Assembly (NCBI RefSeq): GCF_004027225.2
Contig: NC_044277.2
Location: forward strand, 90,966,283 to 91,030,282
DNA: 64,000 nt
Direction: 5' to 3'
Source of the DNA: Strigops habroptila
Lineage: Eukaryota > Chordata > Aves > Psittaciformes > Psittacidae
Shown here: positions 36,577-50,027 of the stretch, one piece after another
Position numbering within the stretch: the stretch's first letter is position 1
Layout of the letters: each line of letters opens with the position of its first letter
Translations under genes and position numbers: made by a program
The notes under the pieces: generated by a model
Seen by the model: the letters and a program-made list of their open reading frames with translations, nothing else
Databases searched by the model: none
Told to the model about the DNA's origin: nothing

Positions 36577-38030
36577 TTTGAATATAAAAATCTCAAAATT
36601 GTTCCCATAGAAAGACATCTAGAAAGCCGCATTAAGATACTGTGATAGATCAGACACATGTTACAAATCCACTGTGATCCATTTAAACAAAAAAGATATT
36701 TATGCTTTCAACATGCAGGTTTTCTTAAGCATAACATGCATGAATGGTAAAATAAATTAAGGATATTTAGTGTCACACTTGGAGTCCACTCCCATAGGGG
36801 ATTTGGGTTAGAAGCTGAGACAAAGTGTATTTTGTAGGCAGGTAAATGTCCCCTCACTTTAAAGGCCGTGATAAAACATGATACCTTTGGAATTAGGAAT
36901 TTGTGTTTTGTTCAGCTCAGATAGACAGATTTTAAAATTCTAAAGTAACAGGAGCAATGAAACCTGATTTCCTAAAAATGTCTCTTGTGGCTGGGTTCAC
37001 TAGCACCCTACACAGTGTCACTTCCAGCTGATATTCTTCCCGTTCGCAGTGCTTGAAGCATATAGACTCTCCCATATAGACCCTCCTGCGCTTCATAAGG
37101 GTAGAGCTCATGCTACAGCAGGCACTCCCTTTACAAGGCTGCTGAAGCTGCCTCTTCTCTGCCCCCCTGGAAATTGTGTAGAACATAATACCTTTGAGAC
37201 AACTACTTCTTCCAAATTTTGAATCATTCAGGCAATTTCTACAGTCATCAGGCACAGATCAAACAGATACAGAGAAGACTTCGTGTAAGTCTTGCTTCCT
37301 TCTGAAACTAGTAAAAAGGAGCTGCCATGCATGCCCCAGTAGGACTGTGACAGGACTGTCACAAGACAGTTAATGACAGAGGATGCAAGGAAAAAAAAAG
37401 AAAGAAAAAAGAAAAGAAGCATCCTTAGATCTGTTTATAGTGTTCCCATTTTCTTTCTTCTCCCTAGCAGTAGAAGTCTACATTGCTAGTTGACACTGAC
37501 TGAGTTTCACTCACAAACCCTGCAGGAAGGAGAAAACACCAATGCTTTGAATGGTCTTAGCTCATCCTGTTCTTCCCCAGCGTATCATATTATCTTAACC
37601 ATTCAGAGAAGGATCCCTTTACTTCTCACATTGTGGTACTAAGACATACACGGCATTTAAAATGTAATATTAATTTGCATTGGTTGCAGATGGCAGCCCA
37701 TTTAGGACATGGCGAGAATAGTACCTGTGTGAGTAAATCACAAATGATGTGACAGGTTTTTTAAGAGTATCATCTAAAAGTGTGTCGAAGTATTCTTCTT
37801 CTACAGTGCACTAAAAGAAATCTTACCCTTGAACTGCTGAGAAAATAATTTACACTGATTTTTTTAAAGCCTGAATCAGTCCTCTTAACATAATTTCCTG
37901 AGCTTTGAACTCATTGAGTCTTCTAATAATGTCCTTAAATGCGGGAAGGAGGTAATTTTCTCTCTCACTGCCTTTAGGGGATCATCAATCATGCATCACT
38001 CATAAGTGTTAGCATTGTACCATGGCTGCT

Positions 38031-38036
<6 letters not shown>

Positions 38037-38060
<24 letters not shown>
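38037..38060. repeat. Poly-A tract (24 A) followed by GGGGG
   Basis: An uninterrupted run of 24 A. No processed pseudogene or SINE body was recognised in the preceding sequence, so it is treated as a simple repeat. Confidence 0.9.
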
Positions 38061-38065
<5 letters not shown>

Positions 38066-41000
38066 AAGCCTAATCATGCATGGAGAAAGTGTTGTAGACT
38101 AAAAGTTTCCATTTCTAAATTGCATGGTCTTTGTGCTGAATTGCTGTACATCCTGTGAGGCAATTTTAGTATAAAGCCCTACAGTGATTCAGATCCCTAT
38201 CTACAGTAATTTTTTTTTACAACCTTTCCTTCACCTGCTGCCACAACACATTGCTATAACAAGCAAATTCCATGGATGTTATCTGAACAGATTTATAAAT
38301 GAGTTGTACTGTGAAAGTGTCACAGAAAATGAACTTATTAAGCCAAGGGATGATGCAAGTATTGAGCTATTTGAAAAAACAAGCTTGGGATTTAAATCCC
38401 AAGAAATAGGCACCAAGATGTTAGGAACTGGTTTGGCTGAGCACTTATTCTCAAACATTTGCATATTCAGTTAATTTCAGTATTAAACCACTGTCAAATT
38501 AACATACTAGTCTTTTTCACTTGAAAAGTGGATTAGATCACACAAAATGTGATGGTCTTCATCTGAGCCCTCAACTGACTTTTCCCACATTACAAAAATC
38601 AATATTTGCTTTTCCAGAAAGAATTGCAACTGGCGGTAGGTGATGAGGAGAAATGAAGTCTGAACACTAACTGTACCCAGTGGCAGTAAATGTACAGGAG
38701 GAAAGCATGAAATAATTCTGAATCTCGCTGTTTGTTCAAAATAAAGAGTATTTACATATTATACATTACTTCTTCCAGGAAAATAAACCAGAGATGGAAT
38801 AAAATATCCCTAGTGCTTTCCTACTTATGTACAAAGTTCTGTTTCCTGAATATACCACTGCACAGCAAGACATACCTCTGCTCACCACTCCAATGCCCCA
38901 CAGCACGATGTGCTTGTTTAGGATCACACTCCCAAGGACTGTTCCCTGCTTCTTTCAACCACTCTTTCACTTTCTCCTTCAGTTACTTTCACATACTTTT
39001 CCATTCAAACAACACTCTCTGAACTCCATTCACTCCTTTAATACACATTTCTAAATGGCCTTACAAGAACCTTTGATGTGGGCAGTTGCATGCCCATTTT
39101 TTGGCACAGGAGACATTATTGTTTGATGAAGATACTTATTTGTTTCTAAATCTTTGTGGGAAAGGAACACATCTTTTCCCACTATCGTTTCATTACACTT
39201 TAAATCAGACTTTCATGAGGTATATATAGTAGCAGCAGCAGCTAGCAGCCTACACTTGAGGCTAGCAGTCTCACAGAAATACTGTGCAAATATGACTTAC
39301 TGCTTTCTCCTCTTTCATGCAAGACTTGAATAACTGGCACTGCCTCATGCCTGTCAAAAGACTGCTCTGTAAATCCGTTCTGAGCAAAAAGGCAAATATA
39401 AGTAAAATGCACATGTTCACCAAGTCTGTTTTTTCACCTTTGAACTCTGGAACAGCTTTTTAAAGCAATCAGCTATAAGCGCAAATGATACTCTGCTGCT
39501 ACTTAGCCTCTTTTCCCAAGAAACCCATTTGCAAAATATTATTTGTTTATTTCTCTCAGGACAGAAATAAGCATTAAATATGGGAAAGTTAATACACATC
39601 ATAATGATAAACCAGGGGTTTAAATGAGTACAAAAACTTGCTGAGGCAAAGCCTTCAGAATGATTTTAAAGCTCTAATAAGATTCCTTGCATACATTTGA
39701 AACATACATGCACACAAAACACTGACCCAGGACTTGTCACTTCTGTTTCTATTATTATTATGACTTTGCAAGCTGTCTTATTAATGAGCATTTAGTGCAG
39801 TGCTTTACCTGTTGTGGGAACCACTGTATCTTTAGCATGACCCCCTTTTTTCTGAGAACCATACCCTAATCGATATGAAACTGCAGTTAGATAAGGTAAT
39901 ACTACATGTAAAAGAAGAAACGCAGTAGCAGAAGATTGCATATTGACAAGACAGTCCAGCACAACGCAGAAATACATATGCTACCTGAATGACCAGCAGC
40001 CATCCAGCATGGGCCAAGTGTGGTACTTCTTTCAAGGAAGGGAGACATTGAATTACCCCTGCTAGCATTACATAAGACTCACCTCATCATTGGTTTTAAG
40101 CATGCAAATATTTGGTCCTTTTCCTTTGCTGGCCACTCAGTCATGCACATGGAGAGCACAAACAAAATTTTTCCTCCTTGCAGAAGAGAAGATACACTAC
40201 TGGTCACTGCACTATGCTAGCATTATGAAAGCACTTAGCCTGTCCAAGAGAGAAAGATAAAGGTAAGTCACCAAACACAGTCTTGCGTCTGTAAACAGAT
40301 GCCACAAAACTGGGCAACCACAGGATAAATCTCTTTTAAAGGGTAGATGAAGTATGGAAGCAGATTTTGCCTCCTGCTTAATTCTTGCTGATTCAACTTA
40401 ATTTGTAAGGTCACCAAGGACAGTACAGCTCCCATGGCTCTGTCTTTCCTCACCCCAGAGGCATATATGATACAAAGCTGTATGCATGAGCAGTCTGGGC
40501 TGGACTGTGCTTTCAGAGGCACAGGCCTTTTTATCTCTTGCAGCACTCTGTCTCCCATGGGATGTCTGATGCCACTGGCACTGTTAATGCAGTACCTTGC
40601 CTGAGTATGTGTCACTTCCATGTGAGAGCACAAGTTAGAGAGGTTTCCCAGAAGTCCTAGTGTGTCTGTGCAGAGACTCACATGCCTGGTCTTATAGAAA
40701 GAAGCAATCTATTGTAGTATACAGACATGATGGGCACCTTCTCTGATCCAGACCCTTTTTCACAGACCCTTCTCAACTCTTCAAATCAAGACTTAGTAAT
40801 TGACCCTGCCAGCCAGAATTGCAACACTTCAGGTTTCTTTCTTGTACCTTCAGGCTTTGTTTGGCTCCAAATTCATCCATCAGGCAAACAAGGATGAAAA
40901 GAAATACAACGTGAGCTGCTTAGCAGGAAGCTGTATCCATTTAAAGCAAATCTTCAAATAGTTATTAAAATGCAAGCTTACCTTTTTTTCTGCTGCACAG

Positions 41001-43019
41001 AAACAGCTTCAGTGAGACAGTCACTATTGCCTATTTACAGAGCAGATTTTCCTCATTCTAATGTTTGCTTTAATGGCTGTTTCAAGTGCAGTATATAAGC
41101 AGTGAGCAGTTAAATTTTGTGCCTGTGAAAGAGCTCTTATGAGTCGAAATCCCACAGCATGTTCACTGCTAAGCAACATAAAGTTCCTAGCCTCTACGCA
41201 GACTCTGATATTCTTTGTTTTCCACATCCACACTCTGGTTTCCATCACACATAACTCTTTCAAGTGGTCTACACATACAAATGCTAATTGACCACTGCCT
41301 AACCCCGAAGTACAACTGCTCATCTGCCAATCTACAAACCATTTCTCCTAAGAATAAGAAACAAAGGAAAAAGGCTGACTGCACACCTGACCAGGTCTTG
41401 CAGATATGGGAACCCATAAAAGCGTGAATATTTACCATGGGAACCTGAACAAGGGAGTGCTTTTACCATCCAGTAATGTGATAGTACTTGGGAGAACTAC
41501 TCTTGCTCCATTTACTAACTTACAGGCAGAGACTGCTGGCTGTAAGAGGAACTATCAAGCAAGCAGATTTGATTTGCTGGTTTGCAAAAAGAAGTTTTTC
41601 TACCTCCCTTGTTGCCATGAGTACCTAATGTAGGAACAATTCTCAGAAACTACAGGTGCAAATCTTACATTTTGATTCTTCTGACTGTTAAAGATGAATC
41701 TTTTTTTATTGGAATCAGCAAGACCACCACTGACTGAAAAATATTCTAATTAATCTGTGTTACAATGACTCTTAGGAAAAAGTACTTGAAATTCAATAAT
41801 AAACATTTTCTGAATTTAAAATTTAAATAATTGTTGAAAAAAATGTTGAAAAAAGTGCCACAAATGAGATCCTTAGGAAAAATGTCAAACTGAGATCAGA
41901 CCAGGAGTTGTGCTCCTGTAGAGCCTCATTCCACAATGAATCAAGAGGATTTGACTTCCAGAGAGAACATGGCATAAATGACCCCTTCTTATATGCCTAC
42001 TTTTTTTATTGGTAACTGACTGACTGACAGGTTCTGCTTGACCTCCTTTATTCCATTAAAATTTTAACTACTTATTATTTCAGCTCATTTTTTTTCACCA
42101 GTTCTGTCTTCCTGGAAATGAGCATAAGTAGCATACCCATACTGTATTTCAACATCTTATTAAAAGACACAGTACTGACATGCACAAATAACGTACTTCT
42201 ATGGAAATCTGTTCCACTTCTTGTGGCTAGGCTAGCAGGAGTTTTTTGTTTGCCTTTTTTTTTAACACAGATCAAGTCATTCTTCTTAAACAGAATCATA
42301 GCCTTCTCTGCTAAAGTTTCATAAATACAAAGCAAGGTACAAACAGAACATTTTCAGACATCATTAATTCCTCTACCGCCCTGCAGGAATCAACCTTTGT
42401 AAATATGTTAATTACCTAGAAATATAGCAAATCTCCGCCTTGCTGAAAGGCAGGGTATTTGCAGCATGACTTGGTGCGGTGTGCAACTACCGTGCTAACC
42501 TGTTGGAGACAGCTTTCACTCCCTTGGTGAACAAGCTTGAATTTTGCAGTCTAGCACCTTCCTCTTCCAGGTATCCCACTTATTAACTCTAGTCCTTTCC
42601 TGGGTGATGTTTTAAGAGATAAAAAAGGCATCATCTCACCCATCCAGATGTTCATTCAGTCACTTCACCACACCATTGGAGAAGTGTTCCACTTCACACT
42701 ACAAGTACAGCATAAAATGTGAGGAAGGAACAGCATGATAGGAGAGCAGGGTTCTGCCTACAGCATGGCTGCAAACTGGCTATAGCCTGGTTTTTACTGA
42801 CACCTTACACTTGCAATGGGTAAGTTCTATACTGGTTTATCTCCCCAGCCCAGGATGCTTTCTGATCAGTAAGAAAATATTCTGTTTCCTACATGGTTGA
42901 AAAGATATTTGAGAGGATAGGCTGTGCAGCCTTTTGTTGGTGTGCAACAGCACAGCATGAGACAGGAACCAACCTCCAGTGCACAAATCTGAGTAGTATT
43001 ATCCCACAAGCACACTTTT

Positions 43020-43440
43020 GAATGACATCTCTTTCACAGTAGCCCCTTTACAGCCTTATCCCCATCTTCCGCCCTGCTCTTCGCAACTATTTTGATTCTT
43101 ACAGTCTTGCTCAGCTTTCCACACAGTACATGATCCAGCTAGAAGCCTTCTCATGTTCTTACTTTCCAAACCCATGGATTTTCTCTAGCTCAACACATTT
43201 CTCTTCCCTCTTCTGTTTCTCCTTTTGCAGTCCAGAGCCAGGCTTCTTTCTGTTTCTTCACACTTACTACTCTTGCTGTAAAGACCTTCTCATCTGTAAC
43301 CTGCCATCTGAAACAGATCGCCTTTTTCTCTCTACCTCATCAATTCATTCCCCTTTTTCAAATCTTCATCGAAAGCATAGATTTTCTCCCTGTCCTGTAC
43401 CTTTTAATTTTTTTCCTTTGTGCTATCAGCTTTATGCCTG
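43020..43440. other. Pyrimidine-rich (strand-asymmetric) block
   Basis: The + strand is dominated by TTCT, CTTC and TCCC words for about 420 bases. The 103-codon frame at 43130-43438 is rich in Phe, Ser, Cys and Leu, as any CT-rich strand gives, and has no recognisable motif. The bias mirrors the purine-rich block at 11990-12670 on the other strand and resembles 58080-58660. Confidence 0.45.
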
Positions 43441-45064
43441 AATGCCTTAATTATCTCACTGTAGAATGTCTTTACACAATAACCTTCTGTAATTTATAGT
43501 CTTCTGCATCTGTGAGGGATATTTCAGAGTATATTATTTATGACATTTTCTGTAAAACTGAGCACAATTGTATTCCTGTGGTCTGTCAATAAATCAGTCT
43601 TACATACAAGAAAGTTATGTCCTGGAAAAAAACCTGTATATCACATCTGTGCAATAGAATTAATAAATAAACTGCTTTACAGTATACCTAAGTAGCTTGT
43701 CTTTTTAAATTTTCATATAATATTTGGATCACTTCAAGGGTAGAACTCATTTCAGGTAAAAGCAAAGGTTTTGACCAAGTTAAATGAGTAAAACTTGGTT
43801 AAGTTATGACCAAGGCTTTCTGCTTACTTTCATGAATTATTGGTATGCATTAGAAACTGTATACACCTGCTCCAGCATTTTAAATTTACTGTAGGTGCAA
43901 CTCCAATTCCTACTGAACAGCTGACAACTTCACAAGTGGGCTCTTTGCAGAGACAAACAAAGGACAAAAAGCAAATGACAATCCAAAGCTAATGATGGAT
44001 AACATCAGATGAGTTTTAACCCTTCTCATGAGGAGCTGCTGGTCCTTGCTGCACACTGACAATTTCATCATCAACGCTGCTTTGTCAGTAAGTTGTACAG
44101 GCTGTAAAATTATTGTCCCAGAAAAAGTGCTGTCCACCAATGTGGGACACAGAGATGTTCACATTGCTCTTGCCCACACTCCGATTGACTGGGGGATAGA
44201 TTTTACTTGCTAGTTTCTGCCTCAATTAGACTAATTTTTTTTTTTTTTAATAGAAAGCTTAAGAATTACAAAGATTTTGGACAATTGCATTTATATTTTT
44301 ACTTATTTATGGATTTAATTACGCCTGTAGCATAGTAACTGATAAACTAAGTACTAGTCTAGGTCATACTCCCTGGCAGTTATCTTTCAAGACTACATTC
44401 TCAGAGGGGGAAGCAGGAGACAGAAGATAAGGAAATCCGTTCAGGAGAAAAGGAAGCCAGGCCACAGCATACTTAATGGAGACAATAGGGTCATATGGCT
44501 GAGCAAAAAAAAGTGGAGGAAAGAAAAAGTAGACATTAACGTATGTGTCATGTGAAGAAAGGATATGCAGGAGAAGAAAACCTAATCAGGTCCTAAAGAC
44601 TGCTTTTCAAATGGATAAAAAAAAAAAAGTACTCATCTTGCTTTAGATGAATGAGACAGACGTGCTTTAGATAATGCTTTTAGAAATGCTTTAGATAAAA
44701 GAGATGAGCGTATTTATTTGTCTTCTAGTCTTGGTTTACCACATCGCTCATTGCTGCGGTTGACACATGGATGACATGGCTCTGGGACAGGAAATATCCT
44801 CTCCATTAACATGTGGTTGATAACCCGAAAATGTGAGAGAATAGATTCCTTCGCACCTCCTTTCTGTTTTTCAGAAGACAATGATATCTTACTCACAATG
44901 CAAAGATTTTAAAATAAGTAAAAAAGTGTTCTGGTCCCCAGTTTGCTACACTGTTAATTCTAAAGCAGTTTAACACCACTGTGGGAATCACATGCTCCAC
45001 CATTCAGGTAAGACAGTGAAAAGGACAAAGCTGTTTTTTCAGAGCTCTGTAAATGTACCAATGA

Positions 45065-45250
45065 GAACTGAAACAGACGCAGAGACCAGTTTTCTGGGAC
45101 AGTGCTTTTATGGTCTAAGCAATTTATTGACATACCTGCACTGACTGTGCTGCTAGGGCAGGCTAAAGTGGGACTCCAGGGCCATGGGCAGGGTGTGGGG
45201 AAGCCCTAGGGGTGGCTGGATCTCCCTCAGGGCCCTCATAGAAATAACAC
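45065..45250 (-). mobile_element. Possible LTR fragment, 3' portion
   Basis: On the minus strand a GC-rich segment (complement of 45160-45240, including CCCTGCCCATGGCCCTGG) is followed by an AATAAA signal (complement of 45123-45128) and an ATAAAAGCAC word. A short tail with GGTCTCTGCGTCTGTTTC (complement of 45071-45088) comes last. The order of GC-rich part, polyadenylation signal and short U5-like tail fits an endogenous-retrovirus LTR. No TATA box, terminal TG or target duplication was found. A processed gene 3' end is an alternative. Confidence 0.35.
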
Positions 45251-47038
45251 GGTAAGTATAAAGAAGTAACTATACACCAAACTCTCCACTAAAATTTTCC
45301 CACATAACAAAGAAACATTTTTGAGTTTTTCTTTTTTGAAACATTGTTTGAGTTTCTATCAATCAAGCATATACCACACATAGCATATGTGTCATATATT
45401 GCTTTCAGGTAGAAAATATCTAAGTATTTAGCAGTGTGTTGTACTATATAAGTCAACGCATATACTGGGCTGATTACGGCAAAACCACTTGCAGCTTTGG
45501 TCTGACAGAAAGTGTGTCTGTCACTGTGGGATAATTCTACTTCACAACTGAGAGGAACTTGTCTTGTTTTGCTCATTTTGGTTTAAAGACAACGTTTATT
45601 GTCACAGAAACACAGAAGAATTGTTTCTGCAGTCTGCAAGCAAACAAGCAAACAAGAGGGAGAGGAGTTGGACTCACACAGTGTGAGAAGGCAGCTCTGT
45701 GTCTTAAGAAGCTCACTGAAGGACAGCAAGGCAAGTTCGACAGCTCCAAAAGAACAGGAGCTGTTCTAGCCAGTGCCTTACAAGGCAACTGTCCTGCTGA
45801 GTTAGGAACCACAGCCCTGTCCTTCTCATTAAATGTGAGCACGCTTTTTTCCTAAAGACTACTCTGCTCATTAGAAAAAGGAAAATGTGTATGGGCATGA
45901 ACCATGGAGCAGTAATAAATAAGTAAATAAACACTGTTCTGCAAAATGTGAAACTTTCTGTCTCTCCTTTCTTTCTGAGCAGCCAGTCCTCAGGATCCAA
46001 TCCCTTCTCTGAAAGGCCTTTTTGTTCATAAATTTCCTGTCCTTAATTCAGGTAGCCTCTCTGACCCCTTCTCACAGCTTCCATGGTGATTCTCGGCCAT
46101 CAACCTACGTAAAATATGGACTTTAAAAATGGTTTGCCTGTAGCAGTAGTTCATATTTGTCTATTCTTAGTTGAATAATTAATCTTTGAGGCCTAACAAA
46201 CTTTCACTGATGGCTTTCTGCAAGGCACAAAAACCTCTCCTGGCATTCCCAGCCTACTTCAGTAAAGGTGAAGCTGTAATATACTCACTTTATGCTCAGA
46301 ATACAAATTGGAGTTTGCAATGTAATACAGATTCGAACTAGCAAAGAGAATTCACATTTTTAGATCAAGATTTCCCGAGATGCCATAGGAACTCTGAGGC
46401 AAAGTTATGCAGCTTTGCCACAAAATCCATATCAAAAATGCACTTAAAACCTACATCCTGTGATTTCACTTCCTTTATTTTAATATGAATTATGTGTATT
46501 CTCTGGGAGGATCTTCACCCTCTTCACCCTGAAGTCTTTTCTTCTATGGAAGTATGACTGACAAGGGCCATTAGACTTATCAGAGTTTAACAAGGACCTG
46601 TGCATGTTTGCATAAATAATTAGGTTCAGAACAAGCCTTCTAGATAAGGACTCTGTATTGGCATTTGCAAAATGCTTGCACATTTCTGTTTATTTGAAAC
46701 ATTTCAAATGTTTCTAGTGCTTGTGTTCAATTCTAATTTAAAGTTGTCTTAACTCAGTGGCATCAATTACCATTTCCAGTGACAGAACTTTTCATTAATG
46801 TGTTCAAAATAATAATTTTTGCTTGACATTTCAGTTCTATGCCTCCATCTTTACCCTTCCCCACCAGCACCAAGAATTGTGATTCAGCATCCCTGATGGG
46901 AGAGATGTGGCTCACAGAGAGTATCTAGTAACATGACGTTATGGATGCTGACAAACATGGCCTGTTCAGTGGCCGGAAGAGCTCAACAGAGAGACAGACA
47001 TACCGCTATGTGGGATCATCTCTGCTGAAGACCTCACA

Positions 47039-47065
47039 TTGTATCATTCACTTTGTATCATTCAC
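47039..47065. repeat. 14-bp tandem pair
   Basis: The word TTGTATCATTCAC occurs at 47039-47051 and again at 47053-47065, giving a 14-base period. Confidence 0.9.
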
Positions 47066-48586
47066 ACCATCATGGTTTTTGCTCTGCTTGCGATTTTATC
47101 ATGTTGTAATGCAATACATCATATGCCACAGGGCATTTCAGGGTAGTGTGGTTTGTTTGGATGAAATACATGTTTTTGAAGAGAGCTGGAACTCTTTAGG
47201 AAGGAACTTGTTTTTTCATGGCTTTGTTTCCAGAATGCGGAACAATTAAGTGATGATTGTTGAATTTTCCAGAGGCAACCAGTTATGTATTGTTGACTTG
47301 CCCAGCTTTTGGGACCTTTAAAAATCTGATGGCCAGAGAGGCTGGAAAATTATGAGAGACTTTTCTCTCACTTTTCTCTCCACCCTTCAGAAAGGTTCCA
47401 AATGTATTTTAGACTGGGGAAAGTTGTTGGTTATGGACTACTCTTCGCAAGCACTCTCTTCATCATGTCTAATCACCTTCTTTCTGTTATCCATGTTGTG
47501 AATGGCAAGTGAGATGTAAGCTGCCTGTCCATCTCCTTATGGTAGGGACTAGAAAAAGATATAAGGATAGGAAAGGTAGCATATGAACAAAGATGGTAAG
47601 GATTTCCACACAGGAAAACAAAACTGATGCAGGACGTCAGCCCTTGGTCCTCCAAATAGGCACCCATTGACACAAGCAGGAAGCCAAAAACAGGGAATGC
47701 AAACCATCTCATAATATTTAGACCAGAAGATACTTTTGAAATGTCATTGCACTTCCTCAGATCTTTTATTGGCTGAGAATTTTCTATTTCAGTATTTCTA
47801 GCCATTTTTACTTGGGTCGTAGGAATAAACAAGTGAATGCAGAGCAGGCAGAGAATGCCTTTATGCTCATGATGGATGCATTAAACCACACTCCTAACAG
47901 AATGGGAGAAGAAAGCAATGAAGCAACAGTAAAGGAGAAGTAAGAATAATGTGATCCTAGTCCCGTAGCAATGGGTCATACCAAGTGCATGTATCTATGC
48001 ATGTTATACAATTGCAAGTTCCTAGTCACAGGAGAACATTATGGAGATCCTTGAATACTCTTTCAAAACAGTACAGTATCCCTTTCCCATATTTTTAGTA
48101 TAGATCTTCTGACTATCCATCTCAGCATGACAGTTTCTCAGAAACAGAGAGAAGAGGGCTGAAAACAATCTGCATCACAAAAAATGAAATTGTGGAAGTA
48201 CTACTATTACTGAGATAAAGAGATGGCAATATAATGTAAACAAACAATTTGTAAGAGTTTTGAAAGCAAGCTCCCATCCGCTCTGGATACACAAAAATGC
48301 TACAGAAGGGACTATAATTTACAGCATAAATGGTAGTACTGTTAACCTCAATTTAACAAGAGAAGGAAAACTGCTATACATGTCAAACACCATAGCATTA
48401 TATAAATGATCCATGCAGAACAGAAAATCAAGACACAGAAATAAGGTGGAATGAGTTATTCCACAAGGAAGTGGAGGCCAGAAGTCCACATATACAGGTA
48501 TGCCTGATCCCCTATCTCAAACTAGTGCTGAAACATACTCTGTGGTAAATAAATTATAATAATTCCCCAAATTCTTCACATCATCT

Positions 48587-48632
48587 TAAAAAAAAAAAGG
48601 ACAAAAAAAAAAAAAGACAAAAAAACCCCCAA
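48587..48632. repeat. A-rich low-complexity tract
   Basis: Three runs of A separated by GGAC and GAC, ending in a run of C. This is an impure poly-A/simple repeat with no retroposon body in front of it. Confidence 0.85.
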
Positions 48633-49675
48633 CCTTTTAAATATCTCATATAGTAATGATTCTGTCAATAATCCCTGTTCACTCTATGGCAGCTGCTGTG
48701 ATTCACTGTGTTTCTCACTAACAAACTCAGAATGTCAAATAAGGCTGTTTGGGAACACAGGTCCCCTCCAGCAGGGCTGTGTGAGTAGTGTGGCATTTGT
48801 AATAGCACTTAGATGGCTTGTGAGCACAAGTCCTCCTCAAAGTCATGACACAGACAAAAGAATTTAATCCACCATCACTGATGCAGGATTCCTTTTATAA
48901 ATGGATTGGTGATGAGAGCAGCTGGAATTACAGACATCAGAAAGAGTTATTTTGTTCTTCTGGTTGTGAGGAAGGAACATTTTCCAGTTCTTCAGCAGAA
49001 CTCTACTTGCTGAAGTCATTAGGATGAAATAGGTCTTAGGAAACTATACACACTACAAGGATGTGCATTTGGCCTGTTTCATAGAGGTGGATATTTTCCT
49101 GCAATAACCTGGGAAGAGGAAAGATAGGGAGGCTTTGATGTACTAGGTAGAACCACAAATATTATGGACTGATTTACTGAATAAAGATTCATATTACACA
49201 TGAAAAAAAAAAAAATTCTTTATTAAACAATTATTTTCCTCTTAATGTAATTGTTGCAATCTTTCTGTTCATGTGTGTTACTATAGGGTAATTGTTGTTA
49301 AATTTAACAGGTTTGGTCAAAGGATATTCCTTGTGAGGCTATACAAAAACCTTCAAAAGGTGCAAAGACCATGTGCACATTTGTACATGGGGAAAAAACT
49401 GGAAATGCTACTAGCATACAAAGACTATACTTGCCCATCAATGACAAGCAAAGGTTTTGCAGCAATATGGCTCACCTGGTAGGACAGAGGTTTAATTGGC
49501 TGCAATCTCTGCACTGCCAAAAGTTACAAGTCAAAGCTACAAAAATCATTACTTCAAAAAGAGGATTTTTCTCCTGTGTTTCAAGCAAACACTTGGAACT
49601 GTTTCTACAGAGCTGGGATTTTGTAAGTATTTAAATGATTATTTTGTTAAATGATACCCAGTGTTGTGACATTCA

Positions 49676-50027
49676 AGGGGGATCTTATCGATTTATAGAA
49701 ATACCTGAAAGGAAGGTGCCAAGAAGACCAAGCCAGGCTCTTTTTAGTGGTGCCCAGAGACAGGACCAGAGGTGACGGGCAAGAACTGAAACAGAGAAGG
49801 TTCCCTCTGAACATTCAGCAACACTTTTTCATTGTAAGGGTGAGCAAGCACTGGCACAGGATGCCAGGGAAGTTGTGGACTCTTCTTCCTTGGCAATATG
49901 CAGAAACCACCAGGACATGGTCCTGGGCCACTGGCTCTAGCTGGCCCTACCAGAGCAGGGGGTTAGACCTGATGACCTCCAGAGGTCTATTCCAACCTCA
50001 ACCCTTCTGTGATTCTTTGATTCTGTA
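49676..50027 (+). mobile_element. CR1 LINE 3' end, well preserved
   Basis: A 5'-truncated CR1 copy in sense orientation. It holds the standard series of 3' words: GGGGATCTTATCG (49677-49689), CCAGGCTCTTTTTAGTGGTG, GTAAGGGTGAGCAAGCACTG, GGGGGTTAGACCTGATGACC (49958-49977) and the closing CTGTGATTCTTTGATTCTG tail (50007-50025) with the family's octamer-like repeat. Similarity to the recalled consensus is high, so it is among the youngest repeats here. It contains no usable coding region; the open frame at 49747-50073 is incidental. Confidence 0.96.

Larger units (their letters stand above)
36577..45059. other. AT-rich non-coding stretch, no gene seen
   Basis: No exon or RNA gene found. Items inside are a poly-A at 38037-38060, a pyrimidine-rich block at about 38860-39050, a larger one at 43020-43440 and poly-T at 44235-44248. 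The longest frame not linked to a transposon is a minus-strand run of 137 codons at 40268-40681, which lacks any recognisable motif. Confidence 0.5.
45256..49675. other. AT-rich non-coding stretch, no gene seen
   Basis: Contains small simple repeats: an AAGC/AAAC run at 45637-45656, a 14-base tandem pair at 47039-47065, an A-rich tract at 48587-48632 and poly-A at 49203-49215. The 119-codon minus-strand frame (47473-47832) has one hydrophobic segment but no family match. Confidence 0.5.

Noticed and set aside
47473..47832. 119-codon minus-strand frame with one hydrophobic segment
   Set aside because: Its length is compatible with chance in this composition, with no motif, no signal-peptide context and no family match.
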